Below are positions 7,377 to 16,035 of a stretch of DNA of 40,638 nt, in pieces. How positions within the stretch are numbered: the stretch's first letter is position 1; each line of letters starts with the position of its first letter. This DNA is from CALXOD01 sp964402715. Its GTDB lineage: Bacteria; Verrucomicrobiota; Lentisphaeria; Victivallales; Victivallaceae. The DNA lies in contig CAYODJ010000020.1 of assembly GCA_964402715.1 (NCBI GenBank), positions 1 through 40,638 on the forward strand, in the 5' to 3' direction. The notes beneath the pieces are model-generated. The model was not told where the DNA came from, ran no database searches, and saw only the letters and a list, made by a program, of their open reading frames with translations. A program made the position numbers and the translations under genes.

Positions 7377-8450
7377 TCACCGGAACGGGAGCAGAAGCTG
7401 TTCGAAGCGCGGTTCGTCGTCCGGGCCGGAGAAGTGTCCGACGGTGACGCCGAGCAGCCGGACCGGACGCGTCGCCCATTCGGTCTTCGCCGCCAGCTCG
7501 ATTGCGATTTCGCCGATTTCCGTTCCGTCGCATACGGGGGAGTTCACTGAGAACGACCGCGTGACCGTCTCGAAGTTTTCGTACCTGACTTTCACCGTGA
7601 CCGTTTTCCCGGCGAGATTCTTAGCCTGCAGACGCCGGGCGACGCGGTGCGAAAGCTGCCGCAGCATGATCCGGAGAGCGCGTATGTCGGAACAGTCCTC
7701 GGCCAGCGTGATCTCACGTCCGACCGACTTCGGCTCCTCTTCGATCTCCACCGGCCGGTTGTCGATTCCGCGCACGATGTTGTAGTAAAAAATCCCCGCC
7801 TTGCCGAAAAGCGTCTTCAGCGTCGCGGCGTCCAGCTGGCGGAGTTCGTGCCCGGTGCGGATGTTCATCCCGATCAGTTTCGCGGCCGAGACACGGCCGA
7901 TGCCATGGAACTTTCCGACCGGCAGCGAGTCGAGATACGCCAGCGCCCTTTCCGGAGGAATGACCGTCAGCCCCGCCGGTTTCCGCGCGTCGGACGCGAT
8001 TTTGGCGAGAAATTTGTTATAGGAAACCCCGGCGGACGCGGTCAGACGGGTCGCGTCGAAGATTTCCCGCTGAATCGCGCGGGCCAGCTTCGTCGCGCTC
8101 GGTTCGCCCGGTCGGTTCTCCGTCACGTCGAGATACGCCTCGTCGATCGAAACGGGTTCGACGAGGTCGGTGTAACGGTGGAAAATCTCCCTGATCCTGG
8201 CGGATTCGCGCCGGTATTTCTTCATGTCCACGTCGAGCAGAACCGCCTGCGGACAGAGGCGCAGCGCGGTTTTCATCGGCATCGCCGAGTGGAGTCCGAA
8301 GACGCGCGCCTCGTAGGAGCAGGTCGAAACCACTCCGCGCCGATCCGGGGAGCCGCCGATCACGACCGGCAGTCCCCGCAGCTCGGGACGATCGCGCTGC
8401 TCGATCGAGGCGAAGAACGCATCCATGTCGACGTGAATTATCTTACGCAT
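7377..8450 (-). CDS. dinB: DNA polymerase IV (Y-family translesion polymerase)
   Basis: 357 residues, the usual length for DinB. The first metal-binding aspartate is D8 in IIHVDMDAFFASIE, and the catalytic pair D103/E104 lies in PVSIDEAYLDVT. The steric-gate region with YEAR (residues 46-49) and the thumb helix-hairpin-helix (GIGRVSAAKL) are present. The little-finger domain follows to the end. The C-terminus LEQLLLPF resembles the beta-clamp binding peptide QxxLLLPF (here FEQLLLPF). The protein copies past DNA lesions without proofreading. It stands alone on the minus strand, convergent with the ABC transporter and upstream of the defence island boundary. No LexA-type box was recognised. Confidence 0.95.
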   Translation of the reverse strand: MRKIIHVDMDAFFASIEQRDRPELRGLPVVIGGSPDRRGVVSTCSYEARVFGLHSAMPMKTALRLCPQAVLLDVDMKKYRRESARIREIFHRYTDLVEPVSIDEAYLDVTENRPGEPSATKLARAIQREIFDATRLTASAGVSYNKFLAKIASDARKPAGLTVIPPERALAYLDSLPVGKFHGIGRVSAAKLIGMNIRTGHELRQLDAATLKTLFGKAGIFYYNIVRGIDNRPVEIEEEPKSVGREITLAEDCSDIRALRIMLRQLSHRVARRLQAKNLAGKTVTVKVRYENFETVTRSFSVNSPVCDGTEIGEIAIELAAKTEWATRPVRLLGVTVGHFSGPDDEPRFEQLLLPFR

Positions 8451-8846
8451 TACGCACCGCCGCTCCGGACGCCGCTCGGAACCGTGGAGAAGAGCTCGCC
8501 TTTCGTGATTTTTAGATCTTTACTCACGTCAGGAACAGGGTTCGACGGAGAACTCTTCCTCGGAAAATTCACTGCGGCGGCAGGTTGCAACCGCGACACC
8601 GATGAATTTGGCTCCACCTTGACGGCGTCCTGAAAATAAACAGCATGGGCAGACCGTTTTCGGCTGCGGGACGCAGGCATTACTCCGGGCGCACAGACAC
8701 GGTTCATCTTCTCTTCAATGTCGGAGGATTCTGTCGCGGACGGTTTCGGAACCATCGCATGCTTCGCATGTGGTCTCATTTTACTTTGAGCCTGTCTGCG
8801 GGATCGCGCACGTGAGTATTTTAGGATCTGGCGCCGTGGATCTGTG
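8451..8846. other. 396-base gap between dinB and mcrC with one stem-loop
   Basis: No gene is supported. A 139-codon open frame (8450-8869 minus) exists, but its product is a basic, low-complexity sequence without domains and it overlaps the mcrC end. A stem-loop lies at 8751-8774: ACCA, a three-base bulge, CATGC, loop TTC, then GCATG and TGGT. It is about 70 bases beyond the mcrC stop on the minus strand and could end mcrBC transcription, though no T-run follows on that strand. The base composition drops from GC-rich to more AT-rich in this gap, so it may be the left edge of the defence island. Confidence 0.45.
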
Positions 8847-9911
8847 CTAACACCTGCCGAAATACTCATTTACAATATTGTCCAGCTGTTTCCTGATTTC
8901 AGAGAAATCCATATTCAAGTTCAGCGTGCGCACGCTGATTCTGTTTCCGCTCATTCGGTAACTGATATCAGGTTGAATTTCTTCATCTGTCGTGGCGTAG
9001 AGCAGCATCCCGGATACCGTGTGAGGAAATTTTTCACCGGCGTCGTACAGGTCACGATTCTTCACATAGGTGAAAATCTGATAGAGATGATCCGATCGTA
9101 CGGTTGCCGTGTCATGCCATGTCTGTGTTATCTGGCGATAAAATTTCGCATCGATGATCAGCACCTTGTTCCCTTTCGACAGCATGATGTCGCTCCTCAT
9201 TCTCGGCAGCAAGGCGCTGATTCCGTCATCCAGGATCCACTCGATTTCATGGGTCTCGGCCTTCACTTCCATATGTTCTCTCTGATAATAGGCCAGGATG
9301 AATTTTTCGTAGAGTGTGGACATCCTTTGAGCGTCGATGAAGGAGGCCAGCCTATAATTACCTGAATCATCCGTGAGCAGCATTCCCTCCAGAATAAACC
9401 GGCATACTGTGACGGCCGTGCGGCATGTCAGGCTGCGCCTCTGGAACCGGATGGCAGACCAGCGAATGGAAGTCGGATCGATTTGTCCGACATCTGAGAA
9501 AAACAGCATTTCTCGTTTCAATGCATCTTTGTTTCTTTGAGACACATTGCCGGAGCGAAGCAGTAGCAAAGCCGTGATTTTCAGAATCCGATTAATCAAA
9601 TTGTCTTCTGAAAATTCGTCGAATTCACATGTCAGCAGCTTTTTTCTGGCGAGCCGGTTGCGGATGGTGCTCTGAATATCGATACGGCCGCGGAGAGTGG
9701 CGAGAGCTTCCGTACGATTGACGTATTCTCTGTACATTCCCTGCTTACGTTGGTTTCCTAGACACAGGGCGAGGACGGCCGCGAACATATCCTGCTGGTT
9801 TTCAAAATTCTCCCCCGCGATCCTTCGATCTTCGCGCTGAATCAAATTGGTGAAAGCGTAGGCGAGCATGTGATAGATATTTTTGATAGGGATTCCGCTA
9901 TGTTTTGCCAT
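8847..9911 (-). CDS. mcrC: McrC-type nuclease subunit of a McrBC modification-dependent restriction system
   Basis: 354 residues. The C-terminal half carries a PD-(D/E)xK nuclease core: D241 in MRSDIML, then D254 and K256 in LIIDAKFY, with a nearby conserved YEKF (E202). The N-terminal half, with LAYAF near the start and the GRIDIQSTIRNR strand, matches the McrC family. McrC joins McrB hexamers and supplies DNA cleavage of foreign DNA carrying modified bases. The ATG at 9911 overlaps the mcrB end by 14 bases and has an AAAGGG ribosome-binding site inside mcrB, so the two are co-translated. Which modification is recognised depends on the McrB N-terminus and is unknown. Confidence 0.9.
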   Translation of the reverse strand: MAKHSGIPIKNIYHMLAYAFTNLIQREDRRIAGENFENQQDMFAAVLALCLGNQRKQGMYREYVNRTEALATLRGRIDIQSTIRNRLARKKLLTCEFDEFSEDNLINRILKITALLLLRSGNVSQRNKDALKREMLFFSDVGQIDPTSIRWSAIRFQRRSLTCRTAVTVCRFILEGMLLTDDSGNYRLASFIDAQRMSTLYEKFILAYYQREHMEVKAETHEIEWILDDGISALLPRMRSDIMLSKGNKVLIIDAKFYRQITQTWHDTATVRSDHLYQIFTYVKNRDLYDAGEKFPHTVSGMLLYATTDEEIQPDISYRMSGNRISVRTLNLNMDFSEIRKQLDNIVNEYFGRC

Positions 9912-11892
9912 GGAAGAGCCCTTTCAGGGTATTCTCCCACCTGGCGAACTTTGCGCCGTCGTCGAACCAGTACTCGTCAAGTGTCGGAAGAATGTCAAAT
10001 TCGACGATGGAGCTCAGATTCTCCGGGGTGCAGTCGGCAGTGTTCAACCCGCAGAAATAGCTGTGGCCGATGCAGAATCCTTTTCCCAGCGATTTATCAT
10101 GGACGATCTCCTGATTCAGTTCTTTGACTGTGGCCACCAGTGCGTCGAAAGCGTCGCTGTTCAATTTTTTCTGATATCGGCGAAATCCATTCGAGTCAAA
10201 CGCCGGCGCCATTTCAAAAAAGCTGAAACGGCGCCGCAGCGCGTAGTCGATCAGGGCGAGACTCCGATCCGCCGTGTTCATCATGCCGATGAGGTACAAA
10301 TTTTCAGGAACGGAAAACGACTCGCCGTTGCAAGCCAAGGCGGCCGTGGTTCCTCTGTAATCGCTTTCGATCAGCATGAGCAGTTCGCCGAAGATTTTGC
10401 TCAGATTGCCGCGGTTAATTTCGTCAATCAGAAAGAAGAACTTTTCTTCAGGCGAATCCTCGGCTTTTCGGCAGAAACGGTGAAAAATTCCTTCTTTCAG
10501 TTCGAATCCATCCGCCGTCGGTTTGAATCCCATCACGAAATCCTCGTAGGAATAGCTCTGATGGAACTGCACCAGCTCGATTCTGCTGTCGTCCCTGCCT
10601 CCTATCAGAGACCACGCCAGGCGTTTGGCTGCAAAAGTCTTCCCCACGCCTGGCGGGCCTTGCAGAATGACGTTCCTTTTGCGCAGAAGAAGAGCTTTCA
10701 ATTCATGGTAATTCTCCCCGGACATGTAGACTTCTTTCAGAAAACCGTACTCGCTGTAGATTCGATTTGACAACATATCGGTCGTTCTTTCTTCGGTAGC
10801 AGGTTTCGGGGACATTTCATCGGCGTAAAGCGGAACATCGCCGAGGTCGACATGATCGAGCGCCTGGGATAATTCTTTCCGCAGTTTAAAGAGAAAACGG
10901 CCGGCAAGACCATTTTCTGCCCATCGGCACAGCAACAGAACCGTCCACCATCCTCTTTCGGCAGAGTTGAAACGAATATGTTTTCTCTGCACGACCCGTT
11001 TGGCCAACTGGAATATGCCGTTGTTGTAGAACTGCCACGTTTCCCCGTATTGAACAGAAAGTTCCTTGCAACTTGCCACTCCCCCGTAATCCTTGAGCCG
11101 TTTTACGATTTCCAGACTGGACGGGGCGAATATTTCGGGATCCGACAGGAGCGTTTTCCAATCCTGAACGGAAAGACCGGGATCGTAATTCTGCGGTTCC
11201 CACTCGTCATCGGGGAAATATCGGCTGATGAAAAAGCCGAAGTCGACGGTCAATGTCTTCTGTTCCGGATCCGGGTAGCATCCTTCCTCCAGCTTTGACT
11301 GAAAAATCTCCGTCAGTTTGTTATTCGATCTTACGGCCTGATTGAGTTCGTCATAAAAGCGCAGAAAGTCGGAGATGTTTTCCGTATCGGCTCCTTTTTT
11401 GAAACGATAATCCGCACCGAGCGCGTCGGCAACTGCCCTCACATCGATTTTTTTGTACTGGTAGATGTAATATCGATCAGGATAGCGGAGCCACAGATAG
11501 GTGGTGATGGCATTCACCTTTTGATAATGCTCCGTCGCTCCGTCTCCATACTTTTTAAGCAGACTGTCGGCCTGAGTTTTGAAAATTCCGACTCGTTCGA
11601 CGATGTTCTCGTTTTCATCGAACAGCGATAGGAGCATCGCACGAATTTCTCGTTCCGCTTTTCTGGAAAGCAGGAGGAGCATTGTCCTTGGATAATAGTT
11701 GCTCGAGGCGAGCAGACTGCCCGTCTTGCCCAGGGATGCGGTCAGCATCGCCGTGAAATCCGCCGCATCAGGATCCCAATGATCCTGAAAACACTGGACG
11801 GCGTCCCACTTGTATCTTTCGCTTTTCCATATCGTTGGAAAACTGCGAGTGTAGAGGGTGAGCATCTTCCTGCAGGCGGTGTCGTCGAACAT
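9898..11892 (-). CDS. mcrB: McrB-type AAA+ GTPase of a McrBC restriction system
   Basis: 664 residues from the ATG at 11892, chosen because AAGGA lies seven bases upstream; the frame stays open to 11970. The C-terminal AAA+ motor has Walker A GPPGVGKT at 412-419, an FHQSYSYEDFVMGF segment, Walker B FFFLIDE at 485-491 followed by NRGNLSKIFGELL, and the McrB signature MNTADRS at 538-544. The family uses GTP. The first 350 residues contain no recognised DNA-binding fold (not obviously DUF3578 or EVE); they include a YPDRYYIYQYKK stretch found in other McrB-like proteins. The N-terminus normally reads the modified base, so specificity here is unknown. It forms an operon with mcrC. Confidence 0.9.
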   Translation of the reverse strand: MFDDTACRKMLTLYTRSFPTIWKSERYKWDAVQCFQDHWDPDAADFTAMLTASLGKTGSLLASSNYYPRTMLLLLSRKAEREIRAMLLSLFDENENIVERVGIFKTQADSLLKKYGDGATEHYQKVNAITTYLWLRYPDRYYIYQYKKIDVRAVADALGADYRFKKGADTENISDFLRFYDELNQAVRSNNKLTEIFQSKLEEGCYPDPEQKTLTVDFGFFISRYFPDDEWEPQNYDPGLSVQDWKTLLSDPEIFAPSSLEIVKRLKDYGGVASCKELSVQYGETWQFYNNGIFQLAKRVVQRKHIRFNSAERGWWTVLLLCRWAENGLAGRFLFKLRKELSQALDHVDLGDVPLYADEMSPKPATEERTTDMLSNRIYSEYGFLKEVYMSGENYHELKALLLRKRNVILQGPPGVGKTFAAKRLAWSLIGGRDDSRIELVQFHQSYSYEDFVMGFKPTADGFELKEGIFHRFCRKAEDSPEEKFFFLIDEINRGNLSKIFGELLMLIESDYRGTTAALACNGESFSVPENLYLIGMMNTADRSLALIDYALRRRFSFFEMAPAFDSNGFRRYQKKLNSDAFDALVATVKELNQEIVHDKSLGKGFCIGHSYFCGLNTADCTPENLSSIVEFDILPTLDEYWFDDGAKFARWENTLKGLFHGKT

Positions 11893-11990
11893 GTCATTTT
11901 CCTTGATTTTAAGGGAGGGTGATCTTAACCAATCTTTTTCGGACATTCCTCTGCCACGGGACGGATGCAATGTCGGGATACCGGCGGCTT

Positions 11991-12920
11991 TTACTGCGGC
12001 TTCCTTTGTTCTCCTTTTTTTAGATACTCAAACTCATCGGAATATCCCAGAATCTCCAGTGTGCTTTTTCCGAAACCGTTATCGACTCTCAGTACGAGCC
12101 GGCCATTGTCGAACCGGAAAGTCATTTCAGGATCGAATGTGTTCTCCCGTTTTCCCTTGACGTTGTAGAGCTTCTCCAGCTCTGCGGCAACCCTCTTGAA
12201 TGCCGCTCTGGCCTGTGTTCTTTTTGCGCAATTCCACTGCATCCTGATGGAATAGACTTTTTCGCTTGCGGGCGTTGTCAGAACGTAATAATCAGTGAAT
12301 CCCATGAACCGTTTCGGCGGATTCACCGCATACATTGTTTCACCGTCGTTCAACTGCCTGTTTTTCGGGCTGCTGTTCCGGGCGAAGAAACTGCCGAATC
12401 TGATTCCGCACAGTCCTGAAATTTCCTTCGTCGCCGCAAGGTTCGTAATGTCTCCGGTCCGTGTTTCTTTACGTCTCGACATGCGACCGTCGTGATCCGC
12501 CGCCTGTCCGCGCGGGAAGGCGGGTGCGTCCGTACCATGTTCCGGTCGGGAACCTTGTATTCCGCCGTTGACAAGGATGATGATTGGAGGCAGCAGGACA
12601 GTGAGGATCAGAGAGGCGAGTCCGGATCCGAGCCGCCGACGCGACATATGCACTATGCTCAGTATAAACGCGGCCAGATACAGAGGCAGAGAAACGGACA
12701 GTGCGAAAACGCCGACGGCGTTCAGGGTTATCCCCAGCGTCAGACATATCCATGCGCCGACCGCCGCCCCATGCCTCATGCTGAGGCTCTCAGTCCGTGC
12801 CGGCCTGGCCGCCTCGTTTGCGGCAGAATTTCCTCTGCGGACACCGCATTCAGGTTCATTCCCGATCGGACATTCCCCGATTTCATATGACCGGCGGCAG
12901 AACGGACATTCGATTTTCAC
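11991..12920 (-). CDS. Zinc-ribbon-start membrane protein of unknown function
   Basis: 309 residues; not recognised as a named family. The start is MKIECPFCRRSYEIGECPIG, with C5/C8 and C17/C25 spaced like a degenerate zinc ribbon. Three hydrophobic segments follow (about 52-74, 78-92, 98-118), then a soluble C-terminal domain of about 190 residues with a mixed strand/helix pattern ending in a TFRFDNGRLVLRVDNG strand pair. This suggests an inner-membrane protein with a cytoplasmic ribbon. It lies 98 bases upstream of mcrB on the same strand and has its own promoter. It could be a resident gene or an accessory of the McrBC system; nothing in the sequence decides. The base composition resembles the island. 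Confidence 0.7.
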   Translation of the reverse strand: MKIECPFCRRSYEIGECPIGNEPECGVRRGNSAANEAARPARTESLSMRHGAAVGAWICLTLGITLNAVGVFALSVSLPLYLAAFILSIVHMSRRRLGSGLASLILTVLLPPIIILVNGGIQGSRPEHGTDAPAFPRGQAADHDGRMSRRKETRTGDITNLAATKEISGLCGIRFGSFFARNSSPKNRQLNDGETMYAVNPPKRFMGFTDYYVLTTPASEKVYSIRMQWNCAKRTQARAAFKRVAAELEKLYNVKGKRENTFDPEMTFRFDNGRLVLRVDNGFGKSTLEILGYSDEFEYLKKGEQRKPQ

Positions 12921-12948
12921 TTTTCCATATCCTTGCGTTTCTTTCGCA

Positions 12949-12977
12949 AGTATATCCCTGCAAGGTGGACATTTAAA
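12949..12977 (-). promoter_or_regulatory. Candidate promoter of the zinc-ribbon membrane protein gene
   Basis: On the minus strand, TTTAAA (12977-12972) and TATACT (12954-12949) are separated by 17 bases. The start codon at 12920 lies about 22 bases past the expected transcription start, after a GGA-rich ribosome-binding site. The -10 box matches at five of six positions; the -35 box is weak. The same gap to 13201 must also contain the cas operon promoter on the plus strand, but there only a lone TTGACA (13031-13036) without a good -10 partner was seen. Confidence 0.45.
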
Positions 12978-13201
12978 GGGGGAGTGAGCGAGAAAAAGCG
13001 GAAAATTCGATTTTCTATGCTTTTTTCAGATTGACAAAACTTCAAACTCATGCCAGCTTTAATCAGGTGCCTGTGCTCTCCGTCCTTGCCTTTCGAGGAC
13101 GGCTTCCTGCAAGGTGTTTGCAGATAAAACGTCGCGTTCCTGTCAGTCATTGGAATTGACGGGTGTTTTCACATGCGCGGTTCAACCGAAAGAGATCGTT
13201 T

Positions 13202-14032
13202 ATGCAGATTGAGTTGCAGTTTTCACCGGTCGGTGACGGACTCCTCGCGCGGGGATGCCACCATGAACTCGCCTCAGCCTTGTATCAGGCGTTGAACCGG
13301 CATCAGCCGAAGTTGGCCGAAGACCTGCATGACGGCATCGAGCGAAGTCGTCTGAAGCTGTTCGGGTTTTCGCTGTTCAACAGCGAACCGAAGCCGGTCG
13401 CTGCGGAACTGCCGGACGGGACTCCCGCCTTGAAATTCGGAGCCCGGATCTGGATGCGGTTCGCGTCGATTCGGCCGGAGCTGGTCTACGGCATGGCCGA
13501 GGCCATCCAGAAGCAGAAGGAACTGGATATCGTGGGGCGGCGCTTCCGTCTGGAGGAAATCCGGATGATCCCGGCGCCGGAATTTCAGCCGACAATGACC
13601 TGGCGTCCGTTCGGGCAGGCCGGCTTCATCGTGTGCCGCTATCAGAAAGACGGCAGGAGTTTTTTTCAGATGCCGGACAATTCAGTGCAGGGTGTCCCAG
13701 CATGCGCCGAACTGATCGCCGGGAATCTTCGTCATAAGTTGCTGCGTCTGCGGGAAGTGCGACCGGACATCTTCGAAAATCTCATGTCGATCGGCGGGCT
13801 GGACGCCTCCGCCCTGGCGGCGCTTCCGATCGAAGTGGAGTTTCTGCCGCTTCGCGAGGATCTGGCGTACCGGACGCGGTTGACGCGGATCAAGGGGATC
13901 AGCGTGCGCGCTTTCCGTGCGCCGTTCCGCGTCACGGCTCCGGAGGAGGCCGTTCATCGGATGGTTTGGGATGCGGGCGTCGGTGGCATGAATTCCATGG
14001 GTTTTGGTCTCGTAACGCAGGGGAGACGGTGA
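13202..14032 (+). CDS. cas6: CRISPR-associated endoribonuclease Cas6
   Basis: 276 residues from ATG 13202 (a GTG at 13163 is in frame, but AAAGAGA precedes the ATG). The fold is read from the Cas6 hallmark near the C-terminus, a glycine-rich loop in the stretch AGVGGMNSMGFGLV, and from the RAMP-like N-terminal strand MQIELQFSP. Cas6 cuts the precursor crRNA within each repeat and stays on the 3' handle. It is the first gene of the rightward cas operon, which fits subtype I-B order. The stop is three bases before the cas8 ATG. The catalytic histidine cannot be assigned without a structure or alignment. Confidence 0.87.
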   Translation: MQIELQFSPVGDGLLARGCHHELASALYQALNRHQPKLAEDLHDGIERSRLKLFGFSLFNSEPKPVAAELPDGTPALKFGARIWMRFASIRPELVYGMAEAIQKQKELDIVGRRFRLEEIRMIPAPEFQPTMTWRPFGQAGFIVCRYQKDGRSFFQMPDNSVQGVPACAELIAGNLRHKLLRLREVRPDIFENLMSIGGLDASALAALPIEVEFLPLREDLAYRTRLTRIKGISVRAFRAPFRVTAPEEAVHRMVWDAGVGGMNSMGFGLVTQGRR

Positions 14033-14034
14033 CG

Positions 14035-16035
14035 ATGCTTTTGAAGCGAATTGACGAAACCCTGCTTCAGGGGTTGTATGATTTGGACGGCGCCCCCGAC
14101 GATGCTGAGGTTTACCTTGTGAAGCCTTCGATAGGTGACGGGCTGGTCAACTGGGAGGTGGTGCGTGAGGGCGTGGTTCCGCGGGGAATGCTGCATTATG
14201 ATGACACTGCGGATGGCAGCAACAATTTGAACGGCAGTTGGCAGAAGCTCTATGCGAGCGGTGATGCGCTGTCCGAGGCTGTGATCTACAGTGGAAGCTC
14301 CGTCTTCTTTTCCAGAGGGGCACCGAATTTCGGAGGCGTCGCCAAGGCAGCGATCTACCTGCGTTATTCCAAAGGGTTCATAGACTGGCTGGGCGGATTC
14401 GATCCAGCTGCGGCGGAAAAGCTGCGCAACGAGGTTCCGGTATTTGAGTCGGTGTTGGATCCGGCAAAAAAGAAGTTGCCGGCAGACTGGCATAGGTTCA
14501 AACCTTTGCCGAAGCCGAAGTGGCCGCTGATAGTGGTCTGTTCACTGAGCGACGGCCGTTATGTCGTTCATTGGCTCAGCCGAAACTGCGAAGATGCGGC
14601 TCCGCTTGAATCGCTTGGAGTAGATGTGACGCATTCCCGTGAACTGATGAATTTTCTCACGGCTCCGAAGAGATCTAAATTAGAGTTGATTGCCGAGGAA
14701 TTTCAGATGGGCAGCGGGCTGGGACGCAATGCGTTCGGGAAAGAGTACAAGTTGAATGCAATTCGCTCTTCGGAATACTTGCGGCTGATGGGCATGTTCC
14801 CGGAGAACACACGGGAAGAGATTATCGACTTGTGGAACAATAAGTTGCAATATCGCATTAAATGCGCTCCGTCTCCGGACACGTCGTATTTGATCTTTCT
14901 GCCGGAGAATGAGGAATGTCGGTACAGTAAACTCAAGGAGTTCATTGACGGGCAGAACGAGCAAAGGAACCTTTATATCGAAGCGAAGAAGCAGGCTGGA
15001 AAGAGCGGGGACGAACGCGAGACAATCAAGGCATTGCGTCCGGAAGATATTCCGGCATCCGCTTCCACGACGATCTTTCTGACCAGTATGGAAGGCGGCC
15101 AGAAGAAAAAGAGGATCATCCATCAGATTTTCTCGAATGTGGCAGTTGAGTACCTGGCCGTGTTGAATGCGGAACTGTTGAATTCCAATTTACAGTATGC
15201 GGTCGTCGATTACATGAAATCGGCGCTGACCGGCCAAAGCGGCGATACTCCGAGCGTCTATCGGTATTGGACGGAGATTTTCACCAGTGCGTTACGGAAG
15301 CGGCCGATTTCTGCACGTGAGGTGTTTGCGAATTTTCAGCGTTTTGCGAAAAGCCAGTCCGGCGAGTCACTGATCGACAAAGGGGGCGCCCGCCGTTATT
15401 TTTATGTGATTGGCAAACTGTTGCGGTTGCAGCATCTGATTGAGACTGAGAGGGAGGATCATAAGAAACTTCTGTCGGATGAATTTCAACAGGAATTGGT
15501 TCAGGTGGAACGGTTCGACCTTAACGTGATTAGAAGAGGAGTGTTCGGTTCTATGAGCGGTAAAACGGCGCCGTCCGGCGCGGATCTGATCGGCGAGGCG
15601 TATGATCTGCTGCGCGACAACCAAAGAGCGAAACTGGATCATTTTATCCGGCAGGCGTGGGCCGGTGCGCCTGAAGCGGAGTTTGCGGTTTTTGTGCGCG
15701 GTGCCCTGACCGGCATGCTGTTGAACGAACTGTGCTGGACGGTGCAGCAGGAGGGAAGACGCTTTACTGCGACGCAGGGTCGGCATCCCTCCAGACTTCG
15801 CGGACACGAACTGCAGGCGGTGTTCAACAAGGGAATCGGCCTGCTGAAGAACCTTGACAAGGAGCAGCGTTTCAATTGTCGGCTGGTGCCGTTCCTGAAG
15901 TCCATCGAATCGGAAAGCCGCAGAGAATCGTTCAACGACGGCTTGATTTCAGGAATGGTTTACCTGGAAAAGAAGTCCGATGTCAACACAGGAATTGATG
16001 ACCGTAACGAAGTTAACGAGGTGAAGCATGATTAA
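14035..16035 (+). CDS. cas8b: Type I-B Cascade large subunit, Cas8b-like
   Basis: 666 residues from ATG 14035 (an in-frame GTG at 14029 is an alternative). The call rests on size, position between cas6 and cas7, and the complete I-B gene order; no strong motif was recognised. Cas8 recognises the PAM and helps seat the crRNA in the surveillance complex. Many Cas8b proteins carry a CxxC zinc finger in the middle; no CxxC pair is present here, so this is a diverged or finger-less form. A C-terminal helical segment that could serve as the internal small subunit lies after about residue 500, as in I-B systems, which lack a separate Cas11 gene in the DNA annotation. It overlaps cas7 by eight bases. 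Confidence 0.75.
   Translation: MLLKRIDETLLQGLYDLDGAPDDAEVYLVKPSIGDGLVNWEVVREGVVPRGMLHYDDTADGSNNLNGSWQKLYASGDALSEAVIYSGSSVFFSRGAPNFGGVAKAAIYLRYSKGFIDWLGGFDPAAAEKLRNEVPVFESVLDPAKKKLPADWHRFKPLPKPKWPLIVVCSLSDGRYVVHWLSRNCEDAAPLESLGVDVTHSRELMNFLTAPKRSKLELIAEEFQMGSGLGRNAFGKEYKLNAIRSSEYLRLMGMFPENTREEIIDLWNNKLQYRIKCAPSPDTSYLIFLPENEECRYSKLKEFIDGQNEQRNLYIEAKKQAGKSGDERETIKALRPEDIPASASTTIFLTSMEGGQKKKRIIHQIFSNVAVEYLAVLNAELLNSNLQYAVVDYMKSALTGQSGDTPSVYRYWTEIFTSALRKRPISAREVFANFQRFAKSQSGESLIDKGGARRYFYVIGKLLRLQHLIETEREDHKKLLSDEFQQELVQVERFDLNVIRRGVFGSMSGKTAPSGADLIGEAYDLLRDNQRAKLDHFIRQAWAGAPEAEFAVFVRGALTGMLLNELCWTVQQEGRRFTATQGRHPSRLRGHELQAVFNKGIGLLKNLDKEQRFNCRLVPFLKSIESESRRESFNDGLISGMVYLEKKSDVNTGIDDRNEVNEVKHD

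Noticed and set aside
8450..8869. 139-codon minus-strand frame between dinB and mcrC
   Set aside because: No domain, overlaps the mcrC end and dinB start, and has no ribosome-binding site.
13031..13036. TTGACA as the cas operon -35 box
   Set aside because: No acceptable -10 hexamer lies 15-19 bases downstream; the nearest, TTTAAT, is 21 bases away.
12917..13150. 77-codon minus-strand frame before the zinc-ribbon gene
   Set aside because: It runs through the promoter region, overlaps the start of the next gene and has no recognisable features.
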